Shown: in pieces, positions 1 through 8,758 of the stretch
How the letters are laid out: each line of letters starts with the position of its first letter
Numbering within the stretch: the first letter of the stretch is position 1
From: Kribbella qitaiheensis
GTDB lineage: Bacteria > Actinomycetota > Actinomycetes > Propionibacteriales > Kribbellaceae
Length of the DNA stretch: 64,000 nt
Assembly (NCBI RefSeq): GCF_014217565.1
Contig: NZ_CP043661.1
Coordinates: forward strand, 5,890,001-5,954,000
Reading direction: 5' to 3'
Notes under the pieces: model-generated
Told to the model about the DNA's origin: nothing
The model's input: only the letters and a program-made list of their open reading frames with translations
Databases searched by the model: none
Program-made: the position numbers and the translations under genes

Positions 1-1850
1 TGCGCCCGCGCGACCGCCGCCACCTGTGAACCATCGGCAGGCACCACCAGATGCCGGCCCTCAGGCGGCAACTCGGACGGCTCATCGCTGATCGGCCGCG
101 GCCGGTCCGAGAACAGTTGCTCGAACGACGGGCACGGCCGTCCCGTCGCCAGCAGCTCGTCGTAGTCGCGAACGAGCCCGAGCGTGCGGTAGTTGAAGTT
201 CGACAAGGCGACGGCGCACAGGTCGACGTCCCACGAGTACGGACCGCCGTCGGTGTCGATCGTGTAGGTATCCGTCTCGAGTGCGCCCGGCCGCCGCAGC
301 GCCGGGTCGGCGCCGAGCGCGATGCTCAGCGGCAACTCCTGCACGCCCAGCTGACTCCGGAAGATCTGCACGCCGAGCGGCTCGTAGTCGGACCGCCGGT
401 ACGAGTACGAATAGTGCCGTCCGCCGAATTCGTTCGCCGTGTTCCCGTGCTGTCGACGACGGTAGTTCCGCAGCTTGATCATCGCCCGCTGCCGGACGAG
501 ATCGATCCGCGGCTTCTCCCGCAGATGAAGCCGCAGCCCCGGCTCCGATGCCTGGATCTCCTTGGCCAACCGCTCATGCAGTACTTCGATGGCGCCGGGC
601 TCGGCCAGATCCACGCTCACCGGCAGGTTGATCCCGTACAGCTGGTGCAGGTGATGCCGCAGCGTCGGGTTCACCTCCGCGATGGGATCGATGATCTTCA
701 ACGTGTACGAGTCCCGCACGCCGCGCTTCTTCGCCAACTCCACCTTCACCAGCACCAGCGGCGACGCGAGCCGGGTATCGGGATCGTTCTTGAGATCGTG
801 CCAGCGCAGAAACGCCGGTACGAGAAGCAGTTGGTCCTGCCCGTACTCCGCCCGGTCCCGGCGTGCCGTCGAGATCAGCTTGTCCAGCGAGCTCGCGGCG
901 TACGGCGCCTCGTCGTACCGGATCCACTTCCCGAGCGACTGTGGCGAGCCGCTGACGAGGCGGGCGGCTAGCTCGGAGTTCCAGGTGAAGAGTTGTTCCG
1001 CGCGGATGGTGCGGATGTCGAGCATCAACGGGACCGAGACCTCGGTCAGGTTGACGGTCTGTGCGGTGTGCCGGAAGTTGACCAGGCGATTGCGGCGGGA
1101 GAGGTCGAACAGCCGGTCCCGGAGCGCTCGCAGTACGGCGGCCCGTCGGTCCTCGGCGCCGGTGGTGATCGCGGTGACGTCGAAGTCGAGCGGCTGGTCG
1201 CGATAGTTCTCGAGCTGCTCGATCAGCGAGCGGAGGTCCTGGGCGCGGTGATGACGGTCCGGTTCGGCCATCTGCGCGGCCACGGACAGGATCACCGGGT
1301 GCAGCTCGGAGCCGAGGGAGTAGAAGTTGCCGCGGGCCTCGATCAGGACGGCGACGTCGTCGGGATCGTCCAGGTCGAGGCCGCAGCCGAGGCCGATCAA
1401 CAGCTGGCCGAGACTGAAGATGTCGGTGAGCGGGTCGTGGTGACCGACCACGTGCTCCCAGCTCTGCCAGCCGGGCACGAGCACCGGCGCTTTGATCGCC
1501 TCCGGCATCGGCTCGGTCACCTGGGTCCGGAGTCGGCCGCCGCTCTCGCTGAGGTCGATCTCCTGCTGCCGGTGCGCGATCACCTCGACGGCGTCCGAGC
1601 GATGCCCTTGCCTGGCTTCGAGCTCGGCCGCGGCGATGCTCGGACGGGATGCGTACTCCGGTGCGAAGCCCAGCCGCGTGTGGTCGTCCACCGTCAGCCG
1701 GTCGAGCCCACTCAACGGTGCGACCAGGCCGCGCTCGTGCACCTCCGCGGTCGCGTGGAACAACGGCAACACCGCCGCCAGCAACGCGTCGCTGCCCAGG
1801 CCCTCCCGCGACTCCGCCAACTCCACCAGATCCCGTGCGGGCCCGCTCAT
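1..1850 (-). CDS. Kinase-like / DUF4011 protein, probable N-terminal part of a large helicase (partial)
   Basis: The gene starts at 1850 and is open for 616 codons to the left edge, so its C-terminus is missing. Residues about 30-215 resemble a degenerate protein kinase: a catalytic-loop-like stretch VHERGLVAPL lacks the HRD and DFG residues, followed by DPLTDIFSLGQLL as in kinase helix F. Residues about 240-260 read LRDRLFDLSRRNRLVNFR, the hallmark of the DUF4011 domain that heads large superfamily 1 helicases, which usually continue into AAA/UvrD-type and DUF3320 or Vsr-nuclease parts. Its ATG overlaps the stop of the upstream M48 peptidase gene (ATGA), so the two are translationally coupled. 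Such helicases are often found in anti-phage islands. The helicase part is inferred because it lies outside the window; the DUF4011 call is fairly firm, the kinase-like call is weaker. Confidence 0.75.
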   Translation of the reverse strand, partial: MSGPARDLVELAESREGLGSDALLAAVLPLFHATAEVHERGLVAPLSGLDRLTVDDHTRLGFAPEYASRPSIAAAELEARQGHRSDAVEVIAHRQQEIDLSESGGRLRTQVTEPMPEAIKAPVLVPGWQSWEHVVGHHDPLTDIFSLGQLLIGLGCGLDLDDPDDVAVLIEARGNFYSLGSELHPVILSVAAQMAEPDRHHRAQDLRSLIEQLENYRDQPLDFDVTAITTGAEDRRAAVLRALRDRLFDLSRRNRLVNFRHTAQTVNLTEVSVPLMLDIRTIRAEQLFTWNSELAARLVSGSPQSLGKWIRYDEAPYAASSLDKLISTARRDRAEYGQDQLLLVPAFLRWHDLKNDPDTRLASPLVLVKVELAKKRGVRDSYTLKIIDPIAEVNPTLRHHLHQLYGINLPVSVDLAEPGAIEVLHERLAKEIQASEPGLRLHLREKPRIDLVRQRAMIKLRNYRRRQHGNTANEFGGRHYSYSYRRSDYEPLGVQIFRSQLGVQELPLSIALGADPALRRPGALETDTYTIDTDGGPYSWDVDLCAVALSNFNYRTLGLVRDYDELLATGRPCPSFEQLFSDRPRPISDEPSELPPEGRHLVVPADGSQVAAVARA

Positions 1851-3034
1851 TGGATCGCCTCCGCGGCGGCGGAGAGCTGGGCGCGGCGTTTGTCGGACCA
1901 GCCGAGCTCGTCGTCGGCCAGATCGTCGTACGGCGTGAGCCCGGCTTTTCGGGCGACTCCCATCGACGCGATCAGACCGGCGTCACCCGTGTCGGGATCG
2001 GCCGTCGCCAGGTCCAGCAACAGGTAGCACAGGTACTGCTTGGTTGCCGGAGTCAACGATCTGGGCCGCGGTATCGGCGCCCCGTCGACCGGACGGACAG
2101 CCAGTGGCTCGTCGAACCTCGTGATCGCACCGCCCGGTACGCCGAGAGGCCCGGGTGGATCCGCGAAACCGGCCGCGTACGTCGCGACCGCGTCGGTCCG
2201 GAGGCCGTCGGTCTGCGCGATGTCGGCGGCGAAATCCATGCTCAATTCGCGCAGCAGCGCGGCGTCGAGGAGATCGGGCGAATCCACGTCGAGCGGACCG
2301 GTCAGCAGGATCTCCACGTCTTCGCCGGCCAGCCAGTTCTTCAACGCCCAGGCTCGGGCGACGCCCTCGGGATGGCTCGTCCCTCGGCTTCCGGTGCTGA
2401 GGTCGAGCTCGTCGGCCTGCCGGAGATAGGCCTCGGGATCGACGCCTGCCAGGCCGGTCTGGGTCTTGAGGAGCGCGCGCACCGTAGTACTGAGATCTCC
2501 GCAGGCGACCAACGCGCCACGGTCGGCGAACAGCTCCGACGCCATCACCCAACGGCGCCGGGTCTCCAGATACTGCCTCGGCGTACGGGCGTCCCCAGCA
2601 GCAGCATCGAGCAACCGGTCGACAGCAAGGTAAGCACCGTCTTCGAGCGTCCAAAGCAACCGGTGAGCCAACTCATGACCACAGATCGCGGCCAGTTCAT
2701 CGTTGTCGAGCCGCTCCAGCAACGGTCCCTCGAACAGGATCACCGCCTTCTCCGCCTGATGCAGCAATGACGCGTTGGGCGCCGCGGACCCGTCACCTTG
2801 GTAGTACTCGATCGCCACCTCGAGCCCCAACGCCTCCGCGGCCCGCCGCCCAGCCGCGTGCAACTCGGGATGCCCGTCTTCGTCGAGCCGGTAGGTGTGC
2901 CGCAACAACGCCTCATCCAACCCCGGATCCGCCTCAGGCTCCGGCAGCAGGGCCTCCCAGGCACGCTGATCCACCCGACGAACGTGCCCAAGCACGCCCC
3001 GGTGATAGCTCAACGCCCCCACAGTCTCAACCAC
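1847..3034 (-). CDS. M48-family zinc metallopeptidase
   Basis: This 395-residue protein has the zinc motif HELAH at residues 120-124, inside ICGHELAHRLL, and a third ligand candidate E167 in SELFADRGALVA, the usual M48 arrangement. It shows no signal peptide or membrane segment, so it is probably cytoplasmic, unlike HtpX. The start is a GTG (GTG GTT GAG). The last codon overlaps the ATG of the kinase-like/DUF4011 gene by four bases, implying co-translation and a joint role. M48 peptidases mostly process or degrade proteins; the substrate here is unknown. The C-terminal 200 residues are not recognised beyond being acidic and alpha-helical in composition. Pairing with a DUF4011 protein suggests a defence or stress function, which is an inference from context. 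Confidence 0.8.
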   Translation of the reverse strand: MVETVGALSYHRGVLGHVRRVDQRAWEALLPEPEADPGLDEALLRHTYRLDEDGHPELHAAGRRAAEALGLEVAIEYYQGDGSAAPNASLLHQAEKAVILFEGPLLERLDNDELAAICGHELAHRLLWTLEDGAYLAVDRLLDAAAGDARTPRQYLETRRRWVMASELFADRGALVACGDLSTTVRALLKTQTGLAGVDPEAYLRQADELDLSTGSRGTSHPEGVARAWALKNWLAGEDVEILLTGPLDVDSPDLLDAALLRELSMDFAADIAQTDGLRTDAVATYAAGFADPPGPLGVPGGAITRFDEPLAVRPVDGAPIPRPRSLTPATKQYLCYLLLDLATADPDTGDAGLIASMGVARKAGLTPYDDLADDELGWSDKRRAQLSAAAEAIQ

Positions 3035-3132
3035 AACGCCACCCTAACTACCCCCACAGACAAGAAGTTCCCTCATCAACCCGCTGCGGTGGCTAGGGAA
3101 AGAACTACAGGGCTGGGGGTGGTGGCAACGCG

Positions 3133-4312
3133 TCAGCGGACTGAGGTACCCATCAGGTACGCGGCCGTGGGATTGCGGAGCGCGGTGATGTCTTCGAGGG
3201 GATTGCCTGGTACGACGAGCAGGTCGGCGTCGTGACCAGGGAGGATGCGGCCTTTGGCGGGTAATCGGCAGGCGGTTGCGGCCTCGGAGGTAGCGGAGGC
3301 GAGGGCGAGGCTGGGCGGCATCCCTCCGGTGGTCAGGGCGATGATGGCTTCGGGGAGGATGCCGTGGCGTTTGCCGGGGGTGATGCCTGCGTCTGAGCCT
3401 GAGATGAGGTGGACGCCCGCGCGGTACAGGTCTCCGAAGACGCGGATCCGGGTGGCGTAGTCCGTTCCGGTGCGGCGCATCATTTCCAGTACTGCGGGTG
3501 GGGGCGTCGCGCCCGGGACCATCCCGAGCGTCGGGCACACCGCAGTACGGGATGAGACGAGTTGGCTCACAACAGACGAGTCGACGACCATGCCGTCGCC
3601 GGCGATGAAGGAGCAGTGTTCGATCCCGTCGACCCCGGCCGTGAGCGCGTTCCTGATCGACTCCAGCGAATGCGCGTGCGCGGTCACCGGCAGCCCGAGC
3701 GTGTGCGCCTCCTGCACGACGGCGGTGAGCTCCTCCGAGGTGAACTGAGAGGCCGCCGGATCGGTCCCGGGCGTGTTGACGCCGCCACTGGCCATGATCT
3801 TCACCAGATCGGCACCCCGCTCGGCCCGTTCGCGGACCGCGCGCCGTAGCTCGTCCAGCCCGGAAGCCTCGCCGCCCATGTTCCAGCAGTGCCCGCGGGG
3901 AACGGTGATCGGCGGCCCCGCTCGCCACGACGGTCGGGAAAGCAGACCGGTCGCCACCATCACGCCACCCGACCACGGCCCACGATCGGTCGCCGAGATC
4001 CCGCACGGTCGTTACTCCGGCCGCAAGCTGTTCCGTCAGCGACTTCTCGATCTCCGCGACCAGTTCGTCGTCGCTGAAGTCGGTAATCCGGTCAAGCGCC
4101 CCCAGCCCGCTGTCACAACACAGATGCACGTGGGTGTCGATCAGCCCGGGCAGCAGCGTCGCGTCCTCGTACCGGACCACCTCACACCCAGCCGGAACCT
4201 CCGACTCGGCAGGCAACACCGCCGAGATCCGCCCACCCTCGACAAGCACCACAGCCCCGCCGCCGGAGTACTCCACCCCGTCGAACACCCCGCCCACCGC
4301 AAGAGCCAACAT
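3133..4312 (-). pseudogene. Imidazolonepropionase-like amidohydrolase, frameshifted
   Basis: Two reading frames together give one metal-dependent amidohydrolase of about 390 residues. The first part, from ATG 4312, contains LPGLIDTHVHL with the HxH metal motif and VTTVRDLGDR. The second part contains GHCWNMGGEAS, VKIMASGGV, VTAHAHSLESI, GVDGIEHCSF, HLISGSDAGI and a C-terminal GHDADLLVVPGNPLEDI, all typical of the imidazolonepropionase/prolidase-like family. The frames switch at the run CCCC at 3916-3919: removing one base joins PTVVASG to PPITVPRGHC exactly as expected for the family. An alternative ATG at 4360 lacks a ribosome site. The lesion is either a real inactivating insertion or a homopolymer sequencing error; every other motif is intact. 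Confidence 0.8.
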
Positions 4313-4407
4313 CTGCTGACAGTAGCTTCCGTATGCCACGCGAGTCAGTAGTGTCGCCATGCCCGGAGTTGGGCATGAGTGAGGTCTAGCCCTGAGTGAT
4401 CGAGGAG

Positions 4408-5037
4408 ATGACGGATGTGAAGCTCTACTCCGATGTGGGGGCCCAGCGGTTCGGGCAGGTGTTCGGAGATCTGCTGCTGGTGGGCTGGATCGCGTTCTGT
4501 ACGGCGCTGGGGCTGACGGTCTTCAAGATCACCAACGCGTTGGGATACCCCGGGCGGAAGGCTGCCGAGGCGGGCGACGGGCTGGCAGGGGATCTGCACA
4601 ACATGTCCGAGCCCGTCGGCAAGGTGCCGCTGGTGGGGGACCAGCTACGGGCGCCGATCGACGGTGCTGCGAAGGCGGCGGCGAAGCTTGCCGAGGCGGG
4701 GCGGGATCAGGCGCATGCGGTGGAGCAATTGGCCTATCTGCTGGCTGCGGTGACGATCGGGCTGCCGGTGTTGTTCGCGTTGCTGATCTGGTTGCCGCGG
4801 CGGATCCGGTTCTCGCGCCGGGCGACCGCGGCGCGGAAGTTCATCGACAACGCGGCCGACCTGGATCTGTTCGCGCTCCGGGCGATGGCGAACCAGCCGA
4901 TGCACAAGCTCGCGAAGATCTCCCACGACCCGGTCGCGGCCTGGCGCGAAGGCGACTCCACAGTCATCGCCAAACTTGCCGACCTCGAACTCCGCGCCAC
5001 CGGCCTACGGGCGCCCAAACCCGCCCTGGAGTCCTGA
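4408..5037 (+). CDS. Two-helix membrane protein of unknown function
   Basis: A protein of about 210 residues with two hydrophobic segments: one near the N-terminus (FGDLLLVGWIAFCTALGLTV) and one in the middle (LAYLLAAVTIGLPVLFALLI). Between them lies an Ala/Gly/Lys-rich stretch that probably sits outside the membrane; the C-terminal part, after the basic sequence RRIRFSRR, is probably cytoplasmic. The start is uncertain: GAGGAG at 4402-4407 touches ATG 4408 but lies nine bases before GTG 4417, which may be the true start; GTG 4396 is also in frame. The gene diverges from the frameshifted amidohydrolase. I do not recognise a characterised family. Confidence 0.7.
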   Translation: MTDVKLYSDVGAQRFGQVFGDLLLVGWIAFCTALGLTVFKITNALGYPGRKAAEAGDGLAGDLHNMSEPVGKVPLVGDQLRAPIDGAAKAAAKLAEAGRDQAHAVEQLAYLLAAVTIGLPVLFALLIWLPRRIRFSRRATAARKFIDNAADLDLFALRAMANQPMHKLAKISHDPVAAWREGDSTVIAKLADLELRATGLRAPKPALES

Positions 5038-5120
5038 GCCACGCGCCGGCGCCGCGTACGTCGTACGGGCTGGAGCGTTGATGGGGCGTGTTGTGGGGAC
5101 GTGCCGTCTAGGTTCGGCGT

Positions 5121-6355
5121 ATGGCGCGGGTGTTGCTGGTGGAGGATGACGACGCGATCCGGACCTCGGTGGGGAAGTCCCTGACCGCGGCCGGGCATGT
5201 CGTCACGGCCTTGGCCGCCGGCGCCGACGGGGTCGCTTCGGTCGCCAGGGATCGTCCCGACGTCATGCTGCTCGACCTCGGTCTCCCTGATTTCGACGGT
5301 CGCGACGTACTCGCGATGGTCCGCGCCGTAAGCGACGTTCCGGTCATCGTGGCGACCGCCCGCGACGACGACGCCAGCGTGGTCCGCCTCCTCGACGCGG
5401 GTGCCGACGACTACGTCATCTAGCCGTTCAGCTCGGCCCAGATCGACGCACGGATTCGCGCCGTACTACGACGCGGCGGCGCCGATCAGCAGGAGGAAGC
5501 CGCGCTCAGCGTCGGCGGGTTGTCGATCGACCCGCGCAGCCGCGAAGTCACCGTCGACGGGAAGCCGGTCGACCTGACCCGCAAGGAGTTCGACCTCCTC
5601 GTCGCGCTGGCCCGACGCCCCGGTGCCGTCGTCACCAAACGCGAACTGCTGGCCGAGGTCTGGGGCCTGCCGTGGGGTGGCGGCGACAACGGCCTGGCGG
5701 ACCGTATCGATGAGGTGATCGCGGTCGAACGAGAAGCGGTCGCCGACCTCTCCCACCGACTCCGTACTCCGCTCACCGCGCTCCGCCTCCAGGTCGAGGC
5801 CCTCCCGGACCGCGACCGCGCCGAGGAGCTGAACGTCCAGGTGAACAGCCTCGAACGCACCTTCACGGCAGTCATCAGCGCAGCCCGAAGACCGCAGCGC
5901 GAAGGCCGCGTCCCGCACTGCGACGCGGTTGCGGTCACTCGTCAACGAGCGGCTTTCTGGGAGCCATTGTTCGAGGACCAAGGCCGCGAACTCACCCTCG
6001 ATCTGCCAACCCCACCGGCCGACGTGAGGTCGTCAGCCGAAGATCTCGCCGCCGCCCTGGACGCCCTCGTCGAGAACGTCGTCGCACACACTCCTGACGG
6101 CACCCCCGCCCGCATCATCCTCACCGGACAACAGGTAGCCGGCAACGCCGGCGTACTGATCGTCGTCGCGGACGAGGGCCCCGGCATCCCCCTCGGGTCC
6201 GGTGAACGCGGCCCGCAGCGACCGTGGCTCAACCAGCCTGGGCCTCGACATCGCCCGCCGCTGTGCCGAAGCAGCCGGCGGCCGGCGGCCGGCTGACCAT
6301 TCACCCCAATGTCCCCACCGGCTCCTCGGTCCACCTCACCCTCGCCTCCCCGTAG
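5121..6355 (+). pseudogene. Collapsed two-component system (OmpR response regulator fused to histidine kinase remnant)
   Basis: The first 100 codons are a receiver domain with acidic pocket VEDDD and phospho-acceptor D52 in LLDLGLPDFDG. At 5421-5423 the conserved lysine of the DDYxxKP signature is replaced by TAG, truncating the protein. The same frame continues as an OmpR-type winged helix (DLTRKEFDLLVALARRPGAV, ELLAEVWGLPWGG), then jumps directly into a histidine kinase (REAVADLSHRLRTPLTALRL) with its phospho-acceptor His. The end of the regulator and the sensor and membrane part of the kinase are missing. The ATPase domain (LVENVVAHTPDG, DEGPGIP) loses frame near 6200 and its G2 box (GLDIARRCAEAAGG) resumes in another frame up to 6355. 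A nonsense codon, a large deletion and a frameshift make this a pseudogene. Confidence 0.88.
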
Positions 6356-6377
6356 CCGAACACAGCTGCGGCAGGGT

Positions 6378-7076
6378 TCAGGTGCAAGTTTTGGCGAGGA
6401 TCTGGGCGGCCTGCTGGTCGTCGCGGGTGATGGGGAGCTTGTACTTCGCGGCGACGTGGAGGTAACGGGCGACGTAGGGGCAGCGGAACGACTTGTTGAG
6501 GGGGAGCCATTCGCCGGGGCCCTGGTCGGATTTGCTGGCGTTGGTGGAGCCGTCGACGGCCAGCAGGTTGTCGGTCTGGTCGTTCGCGAAGTCGATCCGG
6601 CGTTGCTCCGGCCAGGTCGAGGCGCCGAGGTCCCAGGCGCGGGACAGCGGGTAGATGTGGTCGATCTGCACCTTGCTGGCGGCTGCCTTCCGGAAGCTGA
6701 TCGTCCGGCCGGTGTACGGATCCAGCAGCGTGCCGGACATCACCACACACTGGCGGGTGCCGGCCTTGTAGGTCACCGCGGTCAGTTGCTTGGCGAGGAC
6801 GTTGTCGCGGGTGTCGCAACCGTCGTGACCGCCCGCCCCGGCGTGGTTGTCGGACCAGGCCTGACCGAACGAGCAGGCGCCCTTCTTACCGCACTCGCGG
6901 CTGTAACCCTTCACTTTAGGCCGGCTCGACACCACTTTCACAGTGGCGAGTTCGGCCAGGATCGAGTTTGCCGAAGTACCGGCGGGCTCGGCCGGCTGTT
7001 GGTCAAGCGAGGTACAACCGGTGGTGAGGAGAATCAGTGAGGCGAACAGGGCAACGGGGCGGCTGGCAGATGTCAT
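6378..7076 (-). CDS. Lipoprotein with HNH / DUF1524 nuclease domain
   Basis: This 232-residue protein begins with a lipoprotein signal peptide (lipobox LTTGC, acylated C21), so it should be exported and anchored to the outer face of the membrane. The C-terminal half holds VQIDHIYPLSRAWDLGA (D139-H140) and FANDQTDNLLAVDGSTNASK, the DUF1524/HNH endonuclease signature (His-Asn-His type) found in many secreted streptomycete and nocardioid proteins. Several cysteines in the first half (ECGKKGAC, GGHDGCD) may form disulfides. It converges on the collapsed two-component genes. The likely role is extracytoplasmic nucleic-acid hydrolysis; the substrate is unknown. Confidence 0.85.
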   Translation of the reverse strand: MTSASRPVALFASLILLTTGCTSLDQQPAEPAGTSANSILAELATVKVVSSRPKVKGYSRECGKKGACSFGQAWSDNHAGAGGHDGCDTRDNVLAKQLTAVTYKAGTRQCVVMSGTLLDPYTGRTISFRKAAASKVQIDHIYPLSRAWDLGASTWPEQRRIDFANDQTDNLLAVDGSTNASKSDQGPGEWLPLNKSFRCPYVARYLHVAAKYKLPITRDDQQAAQILAKTCT

Positions 7077-7119
7077 CGGCGGGTGCAGCGCTCATTTCGG
7101 GGCAGGAGGAGACGACCGG

Positions 7120-7925
7120 TCACCGTCGTCCGCTGGCGAGTTCTATCACCAGCACCGTCGCCCGATCCAGCAACTCGCCCTGCGCGTCGCTGCCTACTCC
7201 GAGTGCGGCATTCGTCTGGACCGCGACACCGTCCAGGATCGCCGTGATGAGCTTGGCCCGAGAGGCGATCTCGGCCTTCGTCACCTCGCCGGCCGCGCGC
7301 TCGATCACGCCGCTCAGTTGGTCGTAGAACGCCTCGTAGATCTCGCGGTTCAGCTCGCGGAACCGGTCCTGGTGGAAAGCCAGCAGCGACAGGGTTGCGA
7401 AGACACTCCCGGCTCCGGTCGTCCAGTTGCTGATCAGGCCCGGCACTAGGGCGTGTCTCCAAACCCTGTGCGTGCTGCGCGGCACTCGGTGCGGCACCTC
7501 GGTGTGCTGGAGTGAAGGCCACGATGGAAGAACATCGAGGCCTTCACTCCAGCACACCGAGCTACCGCACCGAGCACCTGCTCGCGACTGCACAGGGTTT
7601 GGAGACACGCCCTAATCGCGAGGTCGTCGTCAGGGAGGTCGGTCGCCACCCGCAGGGCGGTCAGGTCGGGCTCGAACTGCGCCCGGATCACCGCCTCCAG
7701 CAGGTCGTCCCGGGTGGCGAAGTAGTACTGCAGGTTGCCCAGTTTCATCTCGGCCGCGGCCGCCACGCGACGCAGTACGAACTGGTCGTAGCCCTCCTTC
7801 ACCAGGACGTCGCGCGCGACCCGGAGGACTGCCTCCCGGCGGCCTTCGCCTCGGCTGCTCAAGACACCGCTGGGGTGGTCGATCTGGCAGGCGGGCTGCT
7901 GTTGCCGGGGTTCGTGGATGCTCAT
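7120..7925 (-). pseudogene. TetR-family regulator split by a MITE
   Basis: The N-terminal half, from ATG 7925, has a TetR DNA-binding domain (GRREAVLRVARDVLVKEGYD, then KLGNLQYYFATRDDLLEAV). After codon 104 (LPDDDLAI) the frame enters a palindromic element at 7449-7612 and stops just past it at 7446. The C-terminal ligand-binding half resumes on the far side (VPGLISNWTTGAGSVF to VIELASGRR, ending at 7120). Taking out the element and one TA copy leaves the halves out of phase by one base, so there is an extra indel or an inexact insertion. A truncated protein with the DNA-binding domain and about 60 element-encoded residues could still be made. The first 20 codons are antisense to an amidohydrolase relic. 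Confidence 0.85.
7449..7612. mobile_element. Palindromic MITE, 164 bp, flanked by TA
   Basis: The element starts GGGCGTGTCTCCAAACCC and ends with its exact reverse complement GGGTTTGGAGACACGCCC, with terminal repeats of at least 23 bases. The internal arms are also complementary (GGTGTGCTGGAGTGAAGGCC against GGCCTTCACTCCAGCACACC) and the centre is CGATG-GAAGAA-CATCG, so almost the whole element folds into one long hairpin. TA is present on both sides (7447-7448, 7613-7614), as in target duplications made by IS630/Tc1-type or some IS5-group transposases. It encodes no transposase and so depends on one elsewhere. It interrupts a TetR gene. Confidence 0.88.
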
Positions 7926-8110
7926 ATCCACCCGGTGCAGGGCGGGCTGAGCGAGCGCGGTGCGACCTGTCGCCGGCGCATGGCCGCGCGGAGTACCTCG
8001 ACAGGATTGCCGCGTATGCGGTTCGCGGATGTTCACCATCTGGCGCCATGTCTGGCGTACCCGTGTACCTCAACTTCGGGACCGCTACCGGAACGCGGAA
8101 CGGGCATCCG
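7876..8110 (+). pseudogene. Relic of a YtcJ-like amidohydrolase
   Basis: On the plus strand, codons from 7876 read VVDLAGGLLLPGFVDAHIHP followed by VQGG, which is the start of the metal-binding barrel of YtcJ-type amidohydrolases. A short way on, in another frame, AEYLDRIAAYA appears, the motif that follows in this family, and GVPVYLN later. Nothing of the remaining 400 or so residues is present. The relic is antisense to the first codons of the interrupted TetR gene. It is either a fragment of a gene deleted when the TetR region was joined to it, or a chance similarity; the two motifs in the right order favour a real relic. Confidence 0.55.
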
Positions 8111-8170
8111 CGAGCCATGAAGGGTCACTTCGGAGGGCCGGACCCTCGACGGTGACCCTGGGGGCGATCC

Positions 8171-8719
8171 TCATTTCGGTGGGCGTAAGAGATGTTCGCC
8201 GGCTAGTTGGATCGCTTCGAGTCTGGTACGGCCGGGATGGTCCAGAGCGATGAAGTGGCGACCGATTGCCAGCGCGAACGCGAGGATGCTGCGTGCCTCG
8301 ATCTCGTCCGGGTCGGTGATGAAGGTGCCGAACATCGCGCGCAGGAAATCCATCCGCTCGGTGTCGATCCGGCGCAGTCTCGCCGCAACGGATTCGTCGT
8401 GGCGTGCCCATGCCCGGACAGCGAGATCGATCTGGTGGAAGTCTTCCGAGGAGGTCAGCTGACCCGCGCGCCGGATCCGGGTGGCGGCGTCGCCACCTTC
8501 AGCGTCGACATGGGAGAGGACTTCCTGGGTGCAGCGGCGTTCCCATTCGTCGAGCATCTCGACGAGCAACGCGGGACGGCCATCGAAGTACCCGTAGAAA
8601 CCGCCCTTGGTCACGCCGAGTTCGGCGGCCAGCGCCTCGACCCGGACCGCGTCGGGTCCGCCTCGGGTGAGGGCTACCAGACCCGCCTCGATCCAACGGG
8701 CTCGTGGTGTGCGGGCCAC
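8171..8719 (-). CDS. TetR-family transcriptional regulator
   Basis: A 182-residue regulator starting with GTG. The N-terminal domain RWIEAGLVALTRGGPDAVRV and the recognition region AAELGVTKGGFYGYFDGR, then LLVEMLDEWE, are typical of TetR. The C-terminal domain is helical and would bind an unknown small ligand. It is transcribed away from the DUF2867 gene, with two perfect palindromes between them, so it probably represses both that gene and itself. Confidence 0.88.
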   Translation of the reverse strand: MARTPRARWIEAGLVALTRGGPDAVRVEALAAELGVTKGGFYGYFDGRPALLVEMLDEWERRCTQEVLSHVDAEGGDAATRIRRAGQLTSSEDFHQIDLAVRAWARHDESVAARLRRIDTERMDFLRAMFGTFITDPDEIEARSILAFALAIGRHFIALDHPGRTRLEAIQLAGEHLLRPPK

Positions 8720-8758
8720 GGCGGGAATCGGTCCACCTCCATTGATCGCGTTGAAGTT

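Noticed and set aside
51..971. Plus-strand open frames in the first kilobase
   Set aside because: They are shadows of the kinase-like/DUF4011 gene, whose motifs are clear on the minus strand.
7449..7612. The palindrome as a plain transcription terminator
   Set aside because: It lies inside a coding region, is 164 bases long, has TA on both sides and splits a recognisable gene, so a mobile element explains it better.
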